Shown here piece by piece: positions 40,901 through 52,500 of a stretch of DNA of 64,000 bases; position 1 is the first letter of the stretch; each line of letters starts with the position of its first letter. The stretch comes from a virus. The stretch lies in IMG/VR virus record IMGVR_UViG_3300008108_000034, positions 1 through 64,000 of that record. One strand, 5' to 3'. The translations under genes were made by a program, and so were the position numbers. Under the pieces are notes generated by a model. That model was not told the DNA's origin. It saw only the letters and a program-made list of their open reading frames with translations, and did not search any database.

Positions 40901-43900
40901 CAAGGAACCTTTCATACACGTTGGGATTAGACAAGATATTCATCTTGGCATCCAGAACCTTGTTCAGAATGACTTCCGTAACGGGATTGGACTTGGATTC
41001 TTTTTCATATGCTTCAAGCTCATCAGGTCTTGTTGGAAGATCCGAATCCTTCATTTTCTGCAGGACATTGTAAGTCGCTATCAGTCTGCGGAAGGTATCG
41101 ATCATCTGTTCATTTTCAAAGTTCTCAGTCTCTTCCAAGACAGAAGCGTTCTTTGTAAAATAATCATTGAGTTTTCCTCCAAACAATTCACCGAAGGCAT
41201 AAGCCTGTTCCTTTCTGTATCCGGCATCATCTTTTATCTTACGGATCTCATCACTGATGATGTCCGACATGATATCGTCACGACCAAGCGAAGTAAGGTA
41301 TTCTATGAACTTTGCTTCGTTTTGACTCATTCCATACTTCTCAATGTAATGCTTGTAGTTTCCATACGCTATCCTTGTGCCGTCAACGGCATAATAGGAT
41401 GAACGTATGTACGCATACAATGTATCAATGTCAAAGTCAGAACCTGAAAGCATGTGCATTTGGGATGGAACAATGATTCCCGAACCGTATGCTTCATCCA
41501 TGTAATCGACAACCTTGGCAATGAACATGGAACGTTTGTCTTCCGTAGGGATACGTGTCGCAAAAAACTTGCTCAAGTACTCCTCTACAAACTTCTGATC
41601 AACATTCTTAAGTTCCCTTGGTATGACAACTTCGACGGTATAAAGGTCCTTCTTGACCATCTTTCCATCCTCACCCCTCACCTCAATCTCCTCTTTTTCT
41701 ATGGTCAGATATCTGGATTTAGCGTTTCGGTAATCCTGAGGATTCCTCTTATAGTCCGCACGCTTTACAACCTTGCCATTCATCTCCATCACAGGATACA
41801 TGATCGGACTGACGTGGTAGTATTTCCTACCTTCCGTCTTCTTGTCAAATACATTCTTATTGAAGATGCTGAAGTAATAGTATACAAGTATGTTCGCAAG
41901 TCTCGGCATGCTTGGAGGGAAGATCGGTTTACCGCTCTTATCCACTTCAAAGTATTGCAACAGGGTTGCATCAGCTCCTTGATCGCGAAGACCCGCTCTG
42001 ATGTTGTCATACAGTTTGCCAACTATCTTCTCATCAGACGTGTTGAACATACGCATCATGCGTTTCACTTGTGAATCAACAGCTTCCGCAAGACCTTTCT
42101 GATAAGTTTCAATATCATCCTTTATCGCCTTGTACCTCTTGTCATTAGGATCCAACTGACTTATCAAAAGCAGTTTCTGTTGGATACCTGCTGTAATCCT
42201 ATTGGATATCTTGGAGGTACCTACCTGATTATAGGTAAGTTCATTGGGTATGTTGTCAAGTGACTTTTCCAGATCCAGATAAACTCCTGGAGCGGCATCG
42301 GTTATCATGTTATAATCCAACGGAGCCACGGTCGCACGTTTACTGGAATTCGTATCGTATACCTGTTCTATCCTATGGTACTCCATTGAGTTAAGCAGGT
42401 TGTGCAGGAATCCCCCCAATGGACCTTTTGTGGATGGTACGAAATACCCGTGTATGGCCGCCATGGTTTTCTTGTACAGTTCTGATATCGGAGTTGATTC
42501 GTTTGTCTCAGGATCCATCTCCATTTCATCAATCCCTGCTTCAAGCTGCATTGCATAGTAATCAGCAATATCATACAACTGTTCCAACTCCAGCATCGCT
42601 GTGTCATAATTGAGATCAGGACGCAACATGCTGACTTCCTTACGGATGAAAGTATGTTCGGATTGTTTGATGTATTGGAATGCAGCTGTTACGGATTTCA
42701 CACTGTTGAATACGATTCCGGCATCGCGCAATCTTCTGATTCCATCACGATATTGTCTTGTCGATCTTGTCTCATAACGCATCCTGCGCATGATCTGCAT
42801 GGATTCTGGATCAAGTTGACCTGCAGCTTCCGCCATACGCATTCGCCTATCGATTGTATTCAAGGACTGACCGTCAAACGCCTGAACAGCGGTGTTTCCA
42901 TCACCTTCATAAGGTGTAAGACTCAATGGTTTGGTAAGATCGTTCTTATCAATGTACATTACAAAGTCCTTCAGAACGGATGATCTATAAGTAGTCACAT
43001 CACCATACTGACTTCTGTTGGGATCATATATGTTGGAACCAGCTGCCGCACCTGACTTCTGACGTTTGTAGAAGTTTGCAAATGAGGAGATACCCACTGC
43101 AATAGGTCCATCGAATATCTGATTTACAAATATCGAATTGATCCAGTTGTTGAAGAAGAAGTTGCGTTTGAACTGTTCTGGAGAACCTGTTGTCGGAAGG
43201 TCCACATCAGTGAATACGGTTTCAAGTTGGCCTGCGTCATTTTTGATAGTTTCTTTTCCTATGCCGATTTCCTTTAGATAGGTCTCAAAACGATCGTATT
43301 GTTCTTCTGCAAATTCGGAAACCATATCCACAAGCGCAGCGGTGTTCTCAGGATCAGCGACAATGGAATCCCATGATTTATCCTGTTTCGCCATTTCCTC
43401 CAGCATTTTCCTGTTGGATATCCTGTTTGAAACGGTCTCATTTACATTGTCAGGATCCGCAGTCAAACCAAACATGTCTGCAAGGATGTTGAATGTGAAC
43501 CCTCTGTTCAGCTGACCTTTCTGATTAAACTCACTGTCATTATATCCTTCGTATCTTTTTACGGATTCATCGTTCAGTTCCCTGTGATTCTTACGCATCA
43601 GTTCATATTCCTGACGTATAACCTTCATCAGGTCAACCACATGCGATGCAAACTTTCCTACTTTGTTCTGTTTACCTGCAGCATCAAAGTACTCCTTATA
43701 GATGCCATCAACGACGATACTGGTACTTGTAGCCTCATACTGGGTAAGGATGCGTTTGAAAAGTTTTCTGGTGGTGTTTGTTCCTGGAATCGACACATCA
43801 CGCATGCTTTGGAAAAGTCCAAACATGGAGAGCATGAACGACTTTTCATCTATGCCTTTGAAACTGCTGGTGTCACCTTGTTTTTCATTTTGGAAGATGT

Positions 43901-46900
43901 TGTATTTCTGAGCGAATCCCGCAAAAGCTGAAACCTCCATGGTTTCAAGGAATGTCTTGACAACAGGATTGTTCATGTCAAGCATCGGATTGTTCATGAA
44001 ATATTCCTGGAATCCGTTGTAATACTCTGAAATAAGCGCATCAAGACCTCCTTCAATGTCCATCTTATCCGTATCAGGATCGGTCATTGATTGGAGTTTC
44101 ATGATCATCACATATGCAGGAGTCGGCTTTACATATTTGTGAACCAGGTTTCCATTGGCATCTCTGGTGACACTTCCTCCGATACGTGGATTGTATTTCA
44201 ATATAAAAGATCCGAGTGAACGAATGTATGCCTCGCGCAACCTTATGATGTCATTGTCAATCTGTATTCCACGTGCGGCATCGGTTTTTTCCTTTTCAGT
44301 CCTTGATGCCGCCTTTGTCATCACAGTTGGAATCTGTTTACTCCAGAACTCATAACTCAGGTTCTTTATTTCCTTCAACAGCGACTTGTTCATACGGAAC
44401 ATGTTGCGAAGGGTGCTGTCCGGACTGAAGTTGGAAGGATTTGAATCCGTTTTCAAATACATCTGCCAACCCAATGAAATCATGATTGCACTATACGGTA
44501 TGTTCAGATTGAATTTGGATATGGCAACATAGACGTCATCTATGAAGCTTTGGAATGCCGCATCATTGAACATCTCCTTCTGACTACCTGTGAAGAAAGC
44601 GTCCTTCAATGAAGCCGATGACTTGAATATGGTGGCTATCGACTTAAGCATGTTTATGCTCTCGATGATTTCCTCCTTGTCCAACGCCATTGTATTGATT
44701 CGTTCAGTGATTTCAGTACGGATGCGGTTTATGTCCGCTCCCACTACGATATCATCAACCCTGTATGTCTGCTCTTTCGCTTGCAGCTTTTCACCTTTTT
44801 CGGCTCCAAGTCTTGTTTCCGTCTTAACCTGCAACAAGTGTGCGTCAACGGTATTGAACACATCCTGGAACATGACCATGACATGTTTGTTTCTTACCGC
44901 AGCACCTGCTTCGGTTATGCCAGTGGTTGAAGCAAGGGTATTGTAGACACCCATCAAAGAGTCTCTCAATTCCAATGTCTGCGCAATATCATCAGGCATG
45001 TAGAAACCGTAATCCATCCTTGAAACAAGGACATTGTTGTAATGCGTGAGTATTGAATTGAGACGTGATATCTCCGTAAGTATGGCGGGAACGATTTCAG
45101 ACTTTGAAAGATTTGTTGTTATCTTCCTGATTGTGCTGAATATGAGTTTGCTGTCCACCATCTTGGTCCTTTTGACACCAAGTTGCGGATCAGTGTATTC
45201 ATAAGGAATGTATTTGAACAGCTTTCTGAAATATGAACTTCCTTCATATGGAGCCTTGTTTGCAAAACCGAGGTTGGCAAACTGTTGTCCTGACTCTTGT
45301 TCTTCATCTTCAACCTGGAAGTCCTGTTCCAAATCCTGAGTGTCATCGAAAGTGGATTCGTTATACACTTCCCTGAACTCGTCAAGCACATGGTTTTTGA
45401 ACTTCTGTGCGTTCTTTTGACTTATTTGTGTCTGGATCTTGCTGTTTATCACCAGACTGTCATTCGTTGAATCGTTGGTGTAATTCCTCCATGTGAAAGA
45501 CTCTGTGTTGCCGTCCTCTCCAGGAATGTGCATTGTTCCAAGCAACCAGCGGGCGTTTTCATAATGTGATCCATAACGCTCGATTATGCTTTGCTCCTGA
45601 TCAGGAAACTGTCTGATTAGATTCTCGATTTTGTAATCCTGCAACACACGCAATCTGGCAAGGTTGAACAACTGATTCATCTTCAGATCAGGATCGCTGT
45701 TCTCAACACGTATCTGCGCCATCGCATAGACCATCTTGTCACGGAGTTCCGAAGTGACATATGACGGTATTATCTGATTTCCGAACTTAGGCTGGTTTCC
45801 ATTGCCGAACGTTATGAATGGAATACTCTTGTAATCCATGCTGTAAACGGAATCGGTATCCTTTGTCGCATCCCTTAATGCGGTATTCCTGTATTTGCCA
45901 AGTGTGATGTCATAATAAAGGTTCTGTATGCGACCTTCCTTCTTGAACATGTTGATCATCTTCTTCAACCATGTGAAGAGTTTTTCCATCCATGTCTTGG
46001 GGACTTTGTTGGTCTCCATGAAGGATGCGAAACCGTCAGCGAGATACTCCTCGTATATCAGGTTCTTGATTTGCTCGTCTGTAAGGTGTCCATAGCTGCG
46101 ACGCTCCCTGAACTCGCTTGCATAAACCTTTTCACTACCTACCTGTATGTATTTACCCTTGCTATCTGTCTTGTAATCACCGAGAAGCTTACCCACTTCC
46201 TTCAGGTAGTACACCTGGTGTGCTGGACTAAGCAGTCTTCTGAATACTCCGTGGAACGCTTCATGGTATACGACACCTTTCACTCTCAAGGTTTCATTGA
46301 GGTATATGACGGTGTCTCGGTAATAACCCAGTACATGTCCATCGACATTCATTCCCTGAAGATCATCCTTCCTCACAAAGGAGAAGGCATCTGGAATAAG
46401 TGCGCTTATCACACGTATTTCCTCTGAACGGTCTTCTTCCGAAAGAGCCACAAAGCTTTCGACGTTTGTACCTAGTTTGAAGTTTGTGATATCCTCATCC
46501 TGGGATGTCTGGTCAAGATTGTTCCAATCTATCGCCGTACCTGCCGATGTCTTTTCATTGGATACGGTGGGATCGACAGAAGGAGTGGAATGATCCACGT
46601 CAACAACCTCAGCTGAGACATCATAATCCTTTCCCTTGGCGGGAGCAGCAGGTGCTTTTCTTTTGATGACAGGAATCACTATCCGCTTTGCAATGTCCCT
46701 TGGGGAAATCACAAGTTCATTGCGAGTTTGTATCTTCTTGGTGAAGAAGTTGTTACGGATATCCTCCTTTGCAATCCTTCTTTGAACTTTCAGTACTTTC
46801 CCATCAAACAACGCATAGTTCACAAATTCATCAGGGATGAGACCTGGAGAAACTCTTCCGTCATCACGAGCCTTTTGATAGTTGTTTATGATGTCATCAA

Positions 46901-49580
46901 ACCTTTTACGAATCGAATCTATAAAATTACTGTACTTGTCCCCAAGGGAACCTACCAAAGGATTGCTGAATCCAGCAAGTGATCCTGCTTCAGAAGCTAT
47001 TTGTCCTACACGCTCCATTGTCATGTCTGGAGTTATCTTGTCAAGACCGTAACCTGATACAATCTGGTTTGTCAATTCAAACATCTGATCGAGCTGCTCC
47101 GATTTGAAGACAATGTTCATGTTAGCCTTGGCGTAGGTGTTGAACCTTTCCACCACATCAGCAGGACGTCCTTCACCTTCAAGCATGACAAAACGGATTC
47201 CAAAGGTTTTCTTGTCACCTTGTTGTTTCAGGATGACTATCTCTGGACGAATCCCCATGTTCTTCATGACATCGAATCCCCAACCTTTGTCGTTGAAGTC
47301 GATCATCGCTCTGTTTCCTTTTTCAATGGATGCGTTGTTGAAAGCATGTTGCATGCTTGCAAAAAAGTCAACCAAGTCAGAAGGTGTATTGACATTCCTA
47401 CGGTACACCAATGGTATGACCCTTGGAATAAGTTGATCAGCCTTGCTGATGAAAGATATGTAAACCGAGTTGTTTGTGTTGAAGTTCTTCTTGACAAAAT
47501 CAATGATGTCAATGTTCAATGAATCCTTGATATAACGTTCAACAGTCATATAGGTGTTTCCATTGGCGTCAATGATCCTCTTACCAAAAGGTAATGTATT
47601 GACTATCTCCCACGTAGCTTTTGTTTTACGCATTACGATCGGAACCCTGTGTTCGGTAGCTATACCCACAGGATTTCCTTGAGCATCCACATCTTGAAGA
47701 GGTATGGCAAGACGTCCTTCATGAGCATCTATGAAATCCCCGAGGTTTTGAACCTGCTCATTGCCTTCATCCATCTTGGTTTCAACAACGGCATTGGACA
47801 AGTCATAATACCTGTAGAAGATATCCCTGATGTCAATGTTCTGGTTTCCTGTGGATGCGATTCGTTTAGCGACTTCCATTTCGAAAGCCTTGTATGTCCT
47901 GATCGCTGTACGAAGCTGATCGATCTCCTTGTCACCAACAGTATTCTCATATCGAAGAACCTGTTCTCCACCGAATGCATCCATGTAGGAATCATCCCTG
48001 TAATTGATCATGTTCTTCAGCATCTGAACATGCTCAGGATTTTCGATGTCCAGTTGTACAACCGTGTTGTTTGGATATACAAATGCAAGGTCGGTCAAAG
48101 GTGTAAGCTCAAAAGACATGTCTCCTTTGAAATTGCTGACCGATATGTTGAATCCGTACGGACGTCTTATGAAAGAAAGAACAGGATTGTTGTTGTTACC
48201 CTGTTCAAGAGCACTCATTTGTGCAGGAAGTTCTGTTGTCTCGAACATCCTGGATCCAAGAGTTGGAAACATCGCACGAATCCTGTTCAATCGATTCGCA
48301 TTCATGCGTGCCGTATCCGTAGTTGCAGTGATGCGTATGAAATTGTAGAATCTCTGGTCCACAGGCATCTGAGCGGCAATCATCTCACGTATGGTCTGCT
48401 CCGCACCTTCGATCTTCTCATTTCCCAGAATAAGTCCTGTGATAAGATTCTCCATCTTCATGCGAAGATTGAGTGTCTTCTTGTCAATATGTTCAGGATT
48501 GTCCTTCCTGTAAATAGCGGTTACTTGATCGCCAGGCAGTCTTTCAACCTCAGTACCTTCAAGAGTCCTGTATTTATTTGCAATAGTGGGATCATATATG
48601 ACTTCAATCTTGGTACCGTCAGCTCTTCTCAATACTTGAACGGAACGTCCTGAAACCATGCCGATGCCTTCCGCATTGCTGAGTCTGACATAGTCCTTTC
48701 CAAACTCACGCGTCTCGGTGATTGCAGTTATTGCAGAATCCAGAAAGTCAAGTGTCGTTGTCTTCATGCTTGACTCAGGACGTCTTCTGATCGTATCCTG
48801 CATGCTTTTAAGATAACTCAAAACGACGGATCCTTCAGCACCTGAAGCAAATGCTTCAAGTTCCGATGAGTTCTCCTCTATCATATTGACAAGAGTCATC
48901 GTTGTGGACGCAAGTGACACATCGGATACGGTTTCGAGGTCTGCTATTTCATCACTTATTATTTCATCAAGTGTGGTGGATTTTTCAGTTTTTATTTCGG
49001 ATTCAACAGGTAGATTCAATTCCTCACCACCAGTGTATTCAACCTCAGGTAGTGATACTGTTTCAGATTTTCCACCGAGGTATCCTTTCTCTTCCCACAA
49101 ACGTTCATCTCTTTCCTGCTCCCTCAAGTCATCAAGCTCACGTCTGAGCGCCTCAGCTTCAAAAGGATCAGTCAGCACTGCTTCCTTGAATGCACTGTTC
49201 TTCTCCGCAATCTGTCCAACAGTTGTCTTTGTTGAAGGAGCGGGAGTCTCAGCGCGTTTTGGAAAGAATGCCTTTATCTGTTCTACAATCGCATCATAAT
49301 CAAAATCCTTGTCGCCATTCAAAAAAGGTTTCAGGTAGTTGTTCAACTTGGCATATACTCGGCTTTTCCACTCAGGTGTCTGGAGTCTGGTGATCTGAAA
49401 TGCTGCGGTATCTACAAATCCTGCATAAAACCATACGGCATGTATCTTGGACTCAGGAGCAATTGGTTGGTTCAGGACATCCTGTATGACAGCGGAAAGG
49501 TTCTTATACTTTTCAAAGTCATGCCTGTAAGCCTGATACAATGCATCTTCTAGATTGGATGAAGGAATCTGACAGCTCAT
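37998..49580 (-). CDS. Giant virion RNA polymerase with zincin protease domain
   Basis: The 3860-residue protein carries the DFDID motif (Asp2715, Asp2717, Asp2719), the metal-binding signature of crAss-like virion RNA polymerases such as phi14:2 gp66. About 40 residues earlier RIPTEDKRS (from Arg2676) mirrors the RxPT segment that precedes the catalytic loop in cellular beta-prime. Further upstream, GVVYHEAFHGVF gives a zincin HExxH (His1106, Glu1107, His1110), with EEYLADGF (Glu1177/1178) as likely third ligand. The rest is long, mainly helical sequence without clear domains. Polymerase and protease in one polypeptide suggest a protein packaged with the DNA that transcribes early genes after entry. 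The protease could process virion cargo. It abuts the 1656-residue gene with no gap. Confidence 0.9.
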   Translation of the reverse strand: MSCQIPSSNLEDALYQAYRHDFEKYKNLSAVIQDVLNQPIAPESKIHAVWFYAGFVDTAAFQITRLQTPEWKSRVYAKLNNYLKPFLNGDKDFDYDAIVEQIKAFFPKRAETPAPSTKTTVGQIAEKNSAFKEAVLTDPFEAEALRRELDDLREQERDERLWEEKGYLGGKSETVSLPEVEYTGGEELNLPVESEIKTEKSTTLDEIISDEIADLETVSDVSLASTTMTLVNMIEENSSELEAFASGAEGSVVLSYLKSMQDTIRRRPESSMKTTTLDFLDSAITAITETREFGKDYVRLSNAEGIGMVSGRSVQVLRRADGTKIEVIYDPTIANKYRTLEGTEVERLPGDQVTAIYRKDNPEHIDKKTLNLRMKMENLITGLILGNEKIEGAEQTIREMIAAQMPVDQRFYNFIRITATTDTARMNANRLNRIRAMFPTLGSRMFETTELPAQMSALEQGNNNNPVLSFIRRPYGFNISVSNFKGDMSFELTPLTDLAFVYPNNTVVQLDIENPEHVQMLKNMINYRDDSYMDAFGGEQVLRYENTVGDKEIDQLRTAIRTYKAFEMEVAKRIASTGNQNIDIRDIFYRYYDLSNAVVETKMDEGNEQVQNLGDFIDAHEGRLAIPLQDVDAQGNPVGIATEHRVPIVMRKTKATWEIVNTLPFGKRIIDANGNTYMTVERYIKDSLNIDIIDFVKKNFNTNNSVYISFISKADQLIPRVIPLVYRRNVNTPSDLVDFFASMQHAFNNASIEKGNRAMIDFNDKGWGFDVMKNMGIRPEIVILKQQGDKKTFGIRFVMLEGEGRPADVVERFNTYAKANMNIVFKSEQLDQMFELTNQIVSGYGLDKITPDMTMERVGQIASEAGSLAGFSNPLVGSLGDKYSNFIDSIRKRFDDIINNYQKARDDGRVSPGLIPDEFVNYALFDGKVLKVQRRIAKEDIRNNFFTKKIQTRNELVISPRDIAKRIVIPVIKRKAPAAPAKGKDYDVSAEVVDVDHSTPSVDPTVSNEKTSAGTAIDWNNLDQTSQDEDITNFKLGTNVESFVALSEEDRSEEIRVISALIPDAFSFVRKDDLQGMNVDGHVLGYYRDTVIYLNETLRVKGVVYHEAFHGVFRRLLSPAHQVYYLKEVGKLLGDYKTDSKGKYIQVGSEKVYASEFRERRSYGHLTDEQIKNLIYEEYLADGFASFMETNKVPKTWMEKLFTWLKKMINMFKKEGRIQNLYYDITLGKYRNTALRDATKDTDSVYSMDYKSIPFITFGNGNQPKFGNQIIPSYVTSELRDKMVYAMAQIRVENSDPDLKMNQLFNLARLRVLQDYKIENLIRQFPDQEQSIIERYGSHYENARWLLGTMHIPGEDGNTESFTWRNYTNDSTNDSLVINSKIQTQISQKNAQKFKNHVLDEFREVYNESTFDDTQDLEQDFQVEDEEQESGQQFANLGFANKAPYEGSSYFRKLFKYIPYEYTDPQLGVKRTKMVDSKLIFSTIRKITTNLSKSEIVPAILTEISRLNSILTHYNNVLVSRMDYGFYMPDDIAQTLELRDSLMGVYNTLASTTGITEAGAAVRNKHVMVMFQDVFNTVDAHLLQVKTETRLGAEKGEKLQAKEQTYRVDDIVVGADINRIRTEITERINTMALDKEEIIESINMLKSIATIFKSSASLKDAFFTGSQKEMFNDAAFQSFIDDVYVAISKFNLNIPYSAIMISLGWQMYLKTDSNPSNFSPDSTLRNMFRMNKSLLKEIKNLSYEFWSKQIPTVMTKAASRTEKEKTDAARGIQIDNDIIRLREAYIRSLGSFILKYNPRIGGSVTRDANGNLVHKYVKPTPAYVMIMKLQSMTDPDTDKMDIEGGLDALISEYYNGFQEYFMNNPMLDMNNPVVKTFLETMEVSAFAGFAQKYNIFQNEKQGDTSSFKGIDEKSFMLSMFGLFQSMRDVSIPGTNTTRKLFKRILTQYEATSTSIVVDGIYKEYFDAAGKQNKVGKFASHVVDLMKVIRQEYELMRKNHRELNDESVKRYEGYNDSEFNQKGQLNRGFTFNILADMFGLTADPDNVNETVSNRISNRKMLEEMAKQDKSWDSIVADPENTAALVDMVSEFAEEQYDRFETYLKEIGIGKETIKNDAGQLETVFTDVDLPTTGSPEQFKRNFFFNNWINSIFVNQIFDGPIAVGISSFANFYKRQKSGAAAGSNIYDPNRSQYGDVTTYRSSVLKDFVMYIDKNDLTKPLSLTPYEGDGNTAVQAFDGQSLNTIDRRMRMAEAAGQLDPESMQIMRRMRYETRSTRQYRDGIRRLRDAGIVFNSVKSVTAAFQYIKQSEHTFIRKEVSMLRPDLNYDTAMLELEQLYDIADYYAMQLEAGIDEMEMDPETNESTPISELYKKTMAAIHGYFVPSTKGPLGGFLHNLLNSMEYHRIEQVYDTNSSKRATVAPLDYNMITDAAPGVYLDLEKSLDNIPNELTYNQVGTSKISNRITAGIQQKLLLISQLDPNDKRYKAIKDDIETYQKGLAEAVDSQVKRMMRMFNTSDEKIVGKLYDNIRAGLRDQGADATLLQYFEVDKSGKPIFPPSMPRLANILVYYYFSIFNKNVFDKKTEGRKYYHVSPIMYPVMEMNGKVVKRADYKRNPQDYRNAKSRYLTIEKEEIEVRGEDGKMVKKDLYTVEVVIPRELKNVDQKFVEEYLSKFFATRIPTEDKRSMFIAKVVDYMDEAYGSGIIVPSQMHMLSGSDFDIDTLYAYIRSSYYAVDGTRIAYGNYKHYIEKYGMSQNEAKFIEYLTSLGRDDIMSDIISDEIRKIKDDAGYRKEQAYAFGELFGGKLNDYFTKNASVLEETENFENEQMIDTFRRLIATYNVLQKMKDSDLPTRPDELEAYEKESKSNPVTEVILNKVLDAKMNILSNPNVYERFLADKKMTADQAVAPIATLVKRRGLTEKDIYNRQNVYTPTALAVARSLNSESKDSLGIAASFNKGVSMLVTVGAEINKQMSPSMYTEIGGKLQKVNTNKIVSDSVQLVGALIGMFADAPKTPYHGPLHLNSTTTPILAAMLSIGVPQNAAILFQSLPIIVDVVNEYNQTYGSTYSRTNRRRRMGFNTFLKKYMNSILENSSEARTKLDATLVKKDYVIDQTSYKIIFNDDVSKDDPQDVIDKTVPISNFGYKITDKNNVSVSREIENLVIINEFLKYSELANEISFNISVLTDPMKALRPDMDRMDRLITTYRKAKKGEMNFFTKESMTKLFATYPVLDANMRALEYMDKVSNKVLIERTSMMRGLMLLFENIYGYDKQQIRKDINAFIGLQLQRATMEQQKEDVLPQIYMEMLDPENFLSGQIVSDYHDLLRQYPNNEFLKAIKVVSIGRTKNIRVLEMATSRLGASGREAAYADLLHLMTGDSVTKEKAHRIAYYGMIKAGAQSAEGGFYEILPAKLSQPMAQAIWNLQEDLVKLDDDMLKLAKKNPSKYTVELIGTGVFKMSDSAKEIYAERLNKIVSSNFGNMNLGDVITEAISKIISYRMMNDMEENTMVNTIDQEKINKKYFSKQEDKLLGRTMLEFFETVTGDNSRLIVKYSESKEGVKGISRPAIPGAPSVNVKSDKFDLFTPNEEGKLTISIPELEKDSQKQNFYNTMLYESGILRANEGYKFPLYRVNMYNQMMVLKTIDGKSLGEAFISTLAQNENSEIDPTLDLIGMSAEYEVVVKQGSKHVSPLAFSMKEGAQITNMLEGRAQSTTIMKSVDLPRNASVMKNKMYMISVSSVPTGNHKNKVFTRMDGSKVQTNSRLNKYQFVDGRLLQFPDAKNIANEIPKERLDSFADIFGFADWQMMIESPKFEGFVKGKESIFVYDLQNNDIPADPLTQRDDDITIEDMNRQIDEEDNRCVSG

Positions 49581-52500
49581 TTATTCGCAGTATGTTGAAT
49601 TTGAATTAAGTGATGAGAAGGGATTCACGTTAGGATCCCTTAATAATGTTGAATCGGAATTTCTGATTGAATCCTGTATTCTGGATATCTTCCTGACTCC
49701 AATCTTGTTGATTTTCTTGGTGTCATTACGCAAGGAAACCTTTTGTACTTTATCAGCGGTGACACCTTCCCTTTGGGATCTTGCAGCCTTCTTGCGTTTT
49801 TTCTCAGCGGTCTTTTCAACCTGGTCTATTGCTTCGGCAACTGACTTTCTCTTTCTACCTTTTTTTGTTGCAGGCTCTCCTTGTACTGTTTCAGCACCTG
49901 GTTTGCGTTTTCCGGACTTATCAGCTTTAGCAGACTTTTCAGCTCGTTCCTTTTTCGTAGTATTTCTACGCGTAGCTGTTCTTTGTTTTTGTCCTCTTGT
50001 TCCATCTTTCTTATCCTGTTCAGTTAAAAGTTGGTCTATTGGATTTATATACTCCTTTGTCAGCTGGGTAAGATACCCGTTTACAATAGGATTGTTGATG
50101 TATATGCTCCAGTTTTTCTTAATACTCTTACGCAAGTCGCTTGCCCACAATGCAAGTTCAACAAGCTCATCCTGAGTCATTTGGGAACGTGTCTCTGGAT
50201 TACCAAATTTAGTTCTTAATAATGTAATATTTTCAGGAGTATTGACATTTATTATCTTGTTCAGTTTGAACTGATCAACAATCTCCCTTCTTGTACGTTG
50301 TTCTACACTTTCGGTTTCAATGATATTGTCGACAGCCGCAATCGCCTGATCAAGAATATCACTCATTTCCTGCATTTCTTCAATACTTTCAGGAATATCA
50401 GCCATTGTAAGCTGCAAATGAGAGTTCACAAGTGCGGCATACTGCTGAGCTTTTCTTTCAGATGCTGTACGGTATCCGACATATTTAGCCTCTTGTTTTG
50501 GTCCATATGTCAAATCGTATGGTTCGGCAAGCTTCAAACGCTCACGCACCATACGTGTTTTGTTTCCTTTCTTGCGTTCGTAATCCCTTACAAATCCTGT
50601 AATCTCACCTTTGTCATTATACTCAATATTCCATACTACACCGTTTATGATTATTGACTTGACACTCTTCACACCATCCTCAACATCAACTACGTAATCA
50701 ATGGTCATTTCACCGCTCTCAGTTGATTCTACGACTGGATTGGAAGTCGGAGAAATCAATTCCTTGTCTTCCTCAGGTAGTAACGGATATGCGGGACTTA
50801 TGTCAGTGTAGTCATTGAACGATGATTCCTCGTTTGAATCGGGTAACTCGGTGCGTGTTCCATCAGGATATTCCACATAGAAACCACCGTCTTCATTCAT
50901 CTGAAGGGTACCTGTGTTTCCTGCAACTACAACAGTGTTGCCGACGTGATTGGCAAGTTTCGCCTTTTCATCGTCAATCTGTTCTGTCTTTTCATCAGTC
51001 TGCTGGCTGGTAGGAGTTTCCCTTAGACTGACATCATAGTTCATTTGTTCACGAATCTTCAAGTATTCCTTGAGGATCTCCATGTTGTCAATAGGAACAA
51101 GTTCACCTGTCTGATACAGATCATACTCCGTATGGACTGTGATCTGTTTTTCAAAAGCAATTCTTGTACCATCAGGATGCAGGTAATACCTGGTGACCTT
51201 TCTTTGACTCAAGTCTGTACTTTCAAAAGGGAAGTTGTTTGCAAGATCTTCAAAATCATAGCGCATTGCCATGTATTCCTCGGCTTGCTGTAGCGTATCG
51301 GGATTATTATAAAGCTCTTCTATGTTCACAGGACTCTTGGACTGGAGTATCCTCTCTTGTTTAATCCTTTCTTCCGTCTTTTTTTTATCTTGCTCTACTT
51401 GTTCTGCAAAAATTTCCTGAAGTTTACCAAGCACCAGTTCATCCTTCTTTTTTACAACTTCGTCCATTATCTTCTGGAGCTTGCTGTAATTGTTGTATGT
51501 ACCGTAAGGAGTTTTGCTGAAGGCAAGAAGGTCGTCCATCAGTTTTTTAACCTCAGGGGTCTCTATGAAATTCTTACCGACCTCGCTGATTTTACCCATC
51601 TCCTGGTAGTCCTCATAAAGACGTCTGGCATGCGCTCCCGCGCGCGCATCCATGATGTTCTCGTAATACTTTGTGAAGTTGTCAGGATCACTCAATAGAT
51701 TGACCGCCTGTATGTATTCATTGTGATCGCGTCCAAGAGTGACATAATCATATATGTCATTCAAGGCATCCCTCACTTCTTGCTGGTTTACCGCGGTGTT
51801 TATACCGTTTTGTCGGTTCTTTATCTCAAGGTATTCCGAAAGCACGCTGGCAGCACTGTCCATTTCGGATTTCACCCTGGTTTTCTTTGGTACAGTGTAT
51901 CTGATGATTTTGGTCGCATCATTCGGATCCTCCTCTTCGACAACCTCATACATGTCCTTTTCCATGGTTTCAAGAAGCTCTTTCTCACGCTTCTTGTCTT
52001 TGATCATCTCAAGTACACGCGGACTCTTGTCAGTGCCTTCTTCCAGTGTCTTTATCTCGTTGTTCAATACAAGCATGTTATCCCGTATCTCATCAGGACT
52101 GATGATGGTGTTGAACGAGGATGAAAGACTGTTACCGATACTGGGTAATGAGCTTAACCTGCGGAGTATCTCCTCACTTCTAATGGTGGATTGCTGACCT
52201 TTTGCCTCGGCGAAAGCGACTGTTGTGATGGCATCCATCAACGCCGCTTTCCTGATGCTGTACTTCATCCTTCCCGCATCGTCACCCATGTATTGGTCCA
52301 GACTGAGCATCAAACCGTATTTTGTCTGATACTTGTCATACAGATCGCTGTATCTTTTGACATTTCCAGCAATCTCATCCATCACTTCCTTGGGTGATGA
52401 TTTCCCAAGGTCTTGCGGTGAGTAGCCAAATGCTTCCTGGAACTCCGTTGGACTGAAGTTGTCACCATAACCATTCAGGAACTCTGTCATGTAATCCATC

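Noticed and set aside
47649-48653. A 334-residue plus-strand frame opposite the RNA polymerase gene.
   Set aside because: It is an antisense shadow of the giant gene with His/Cys/Val-rich composition and no domain.
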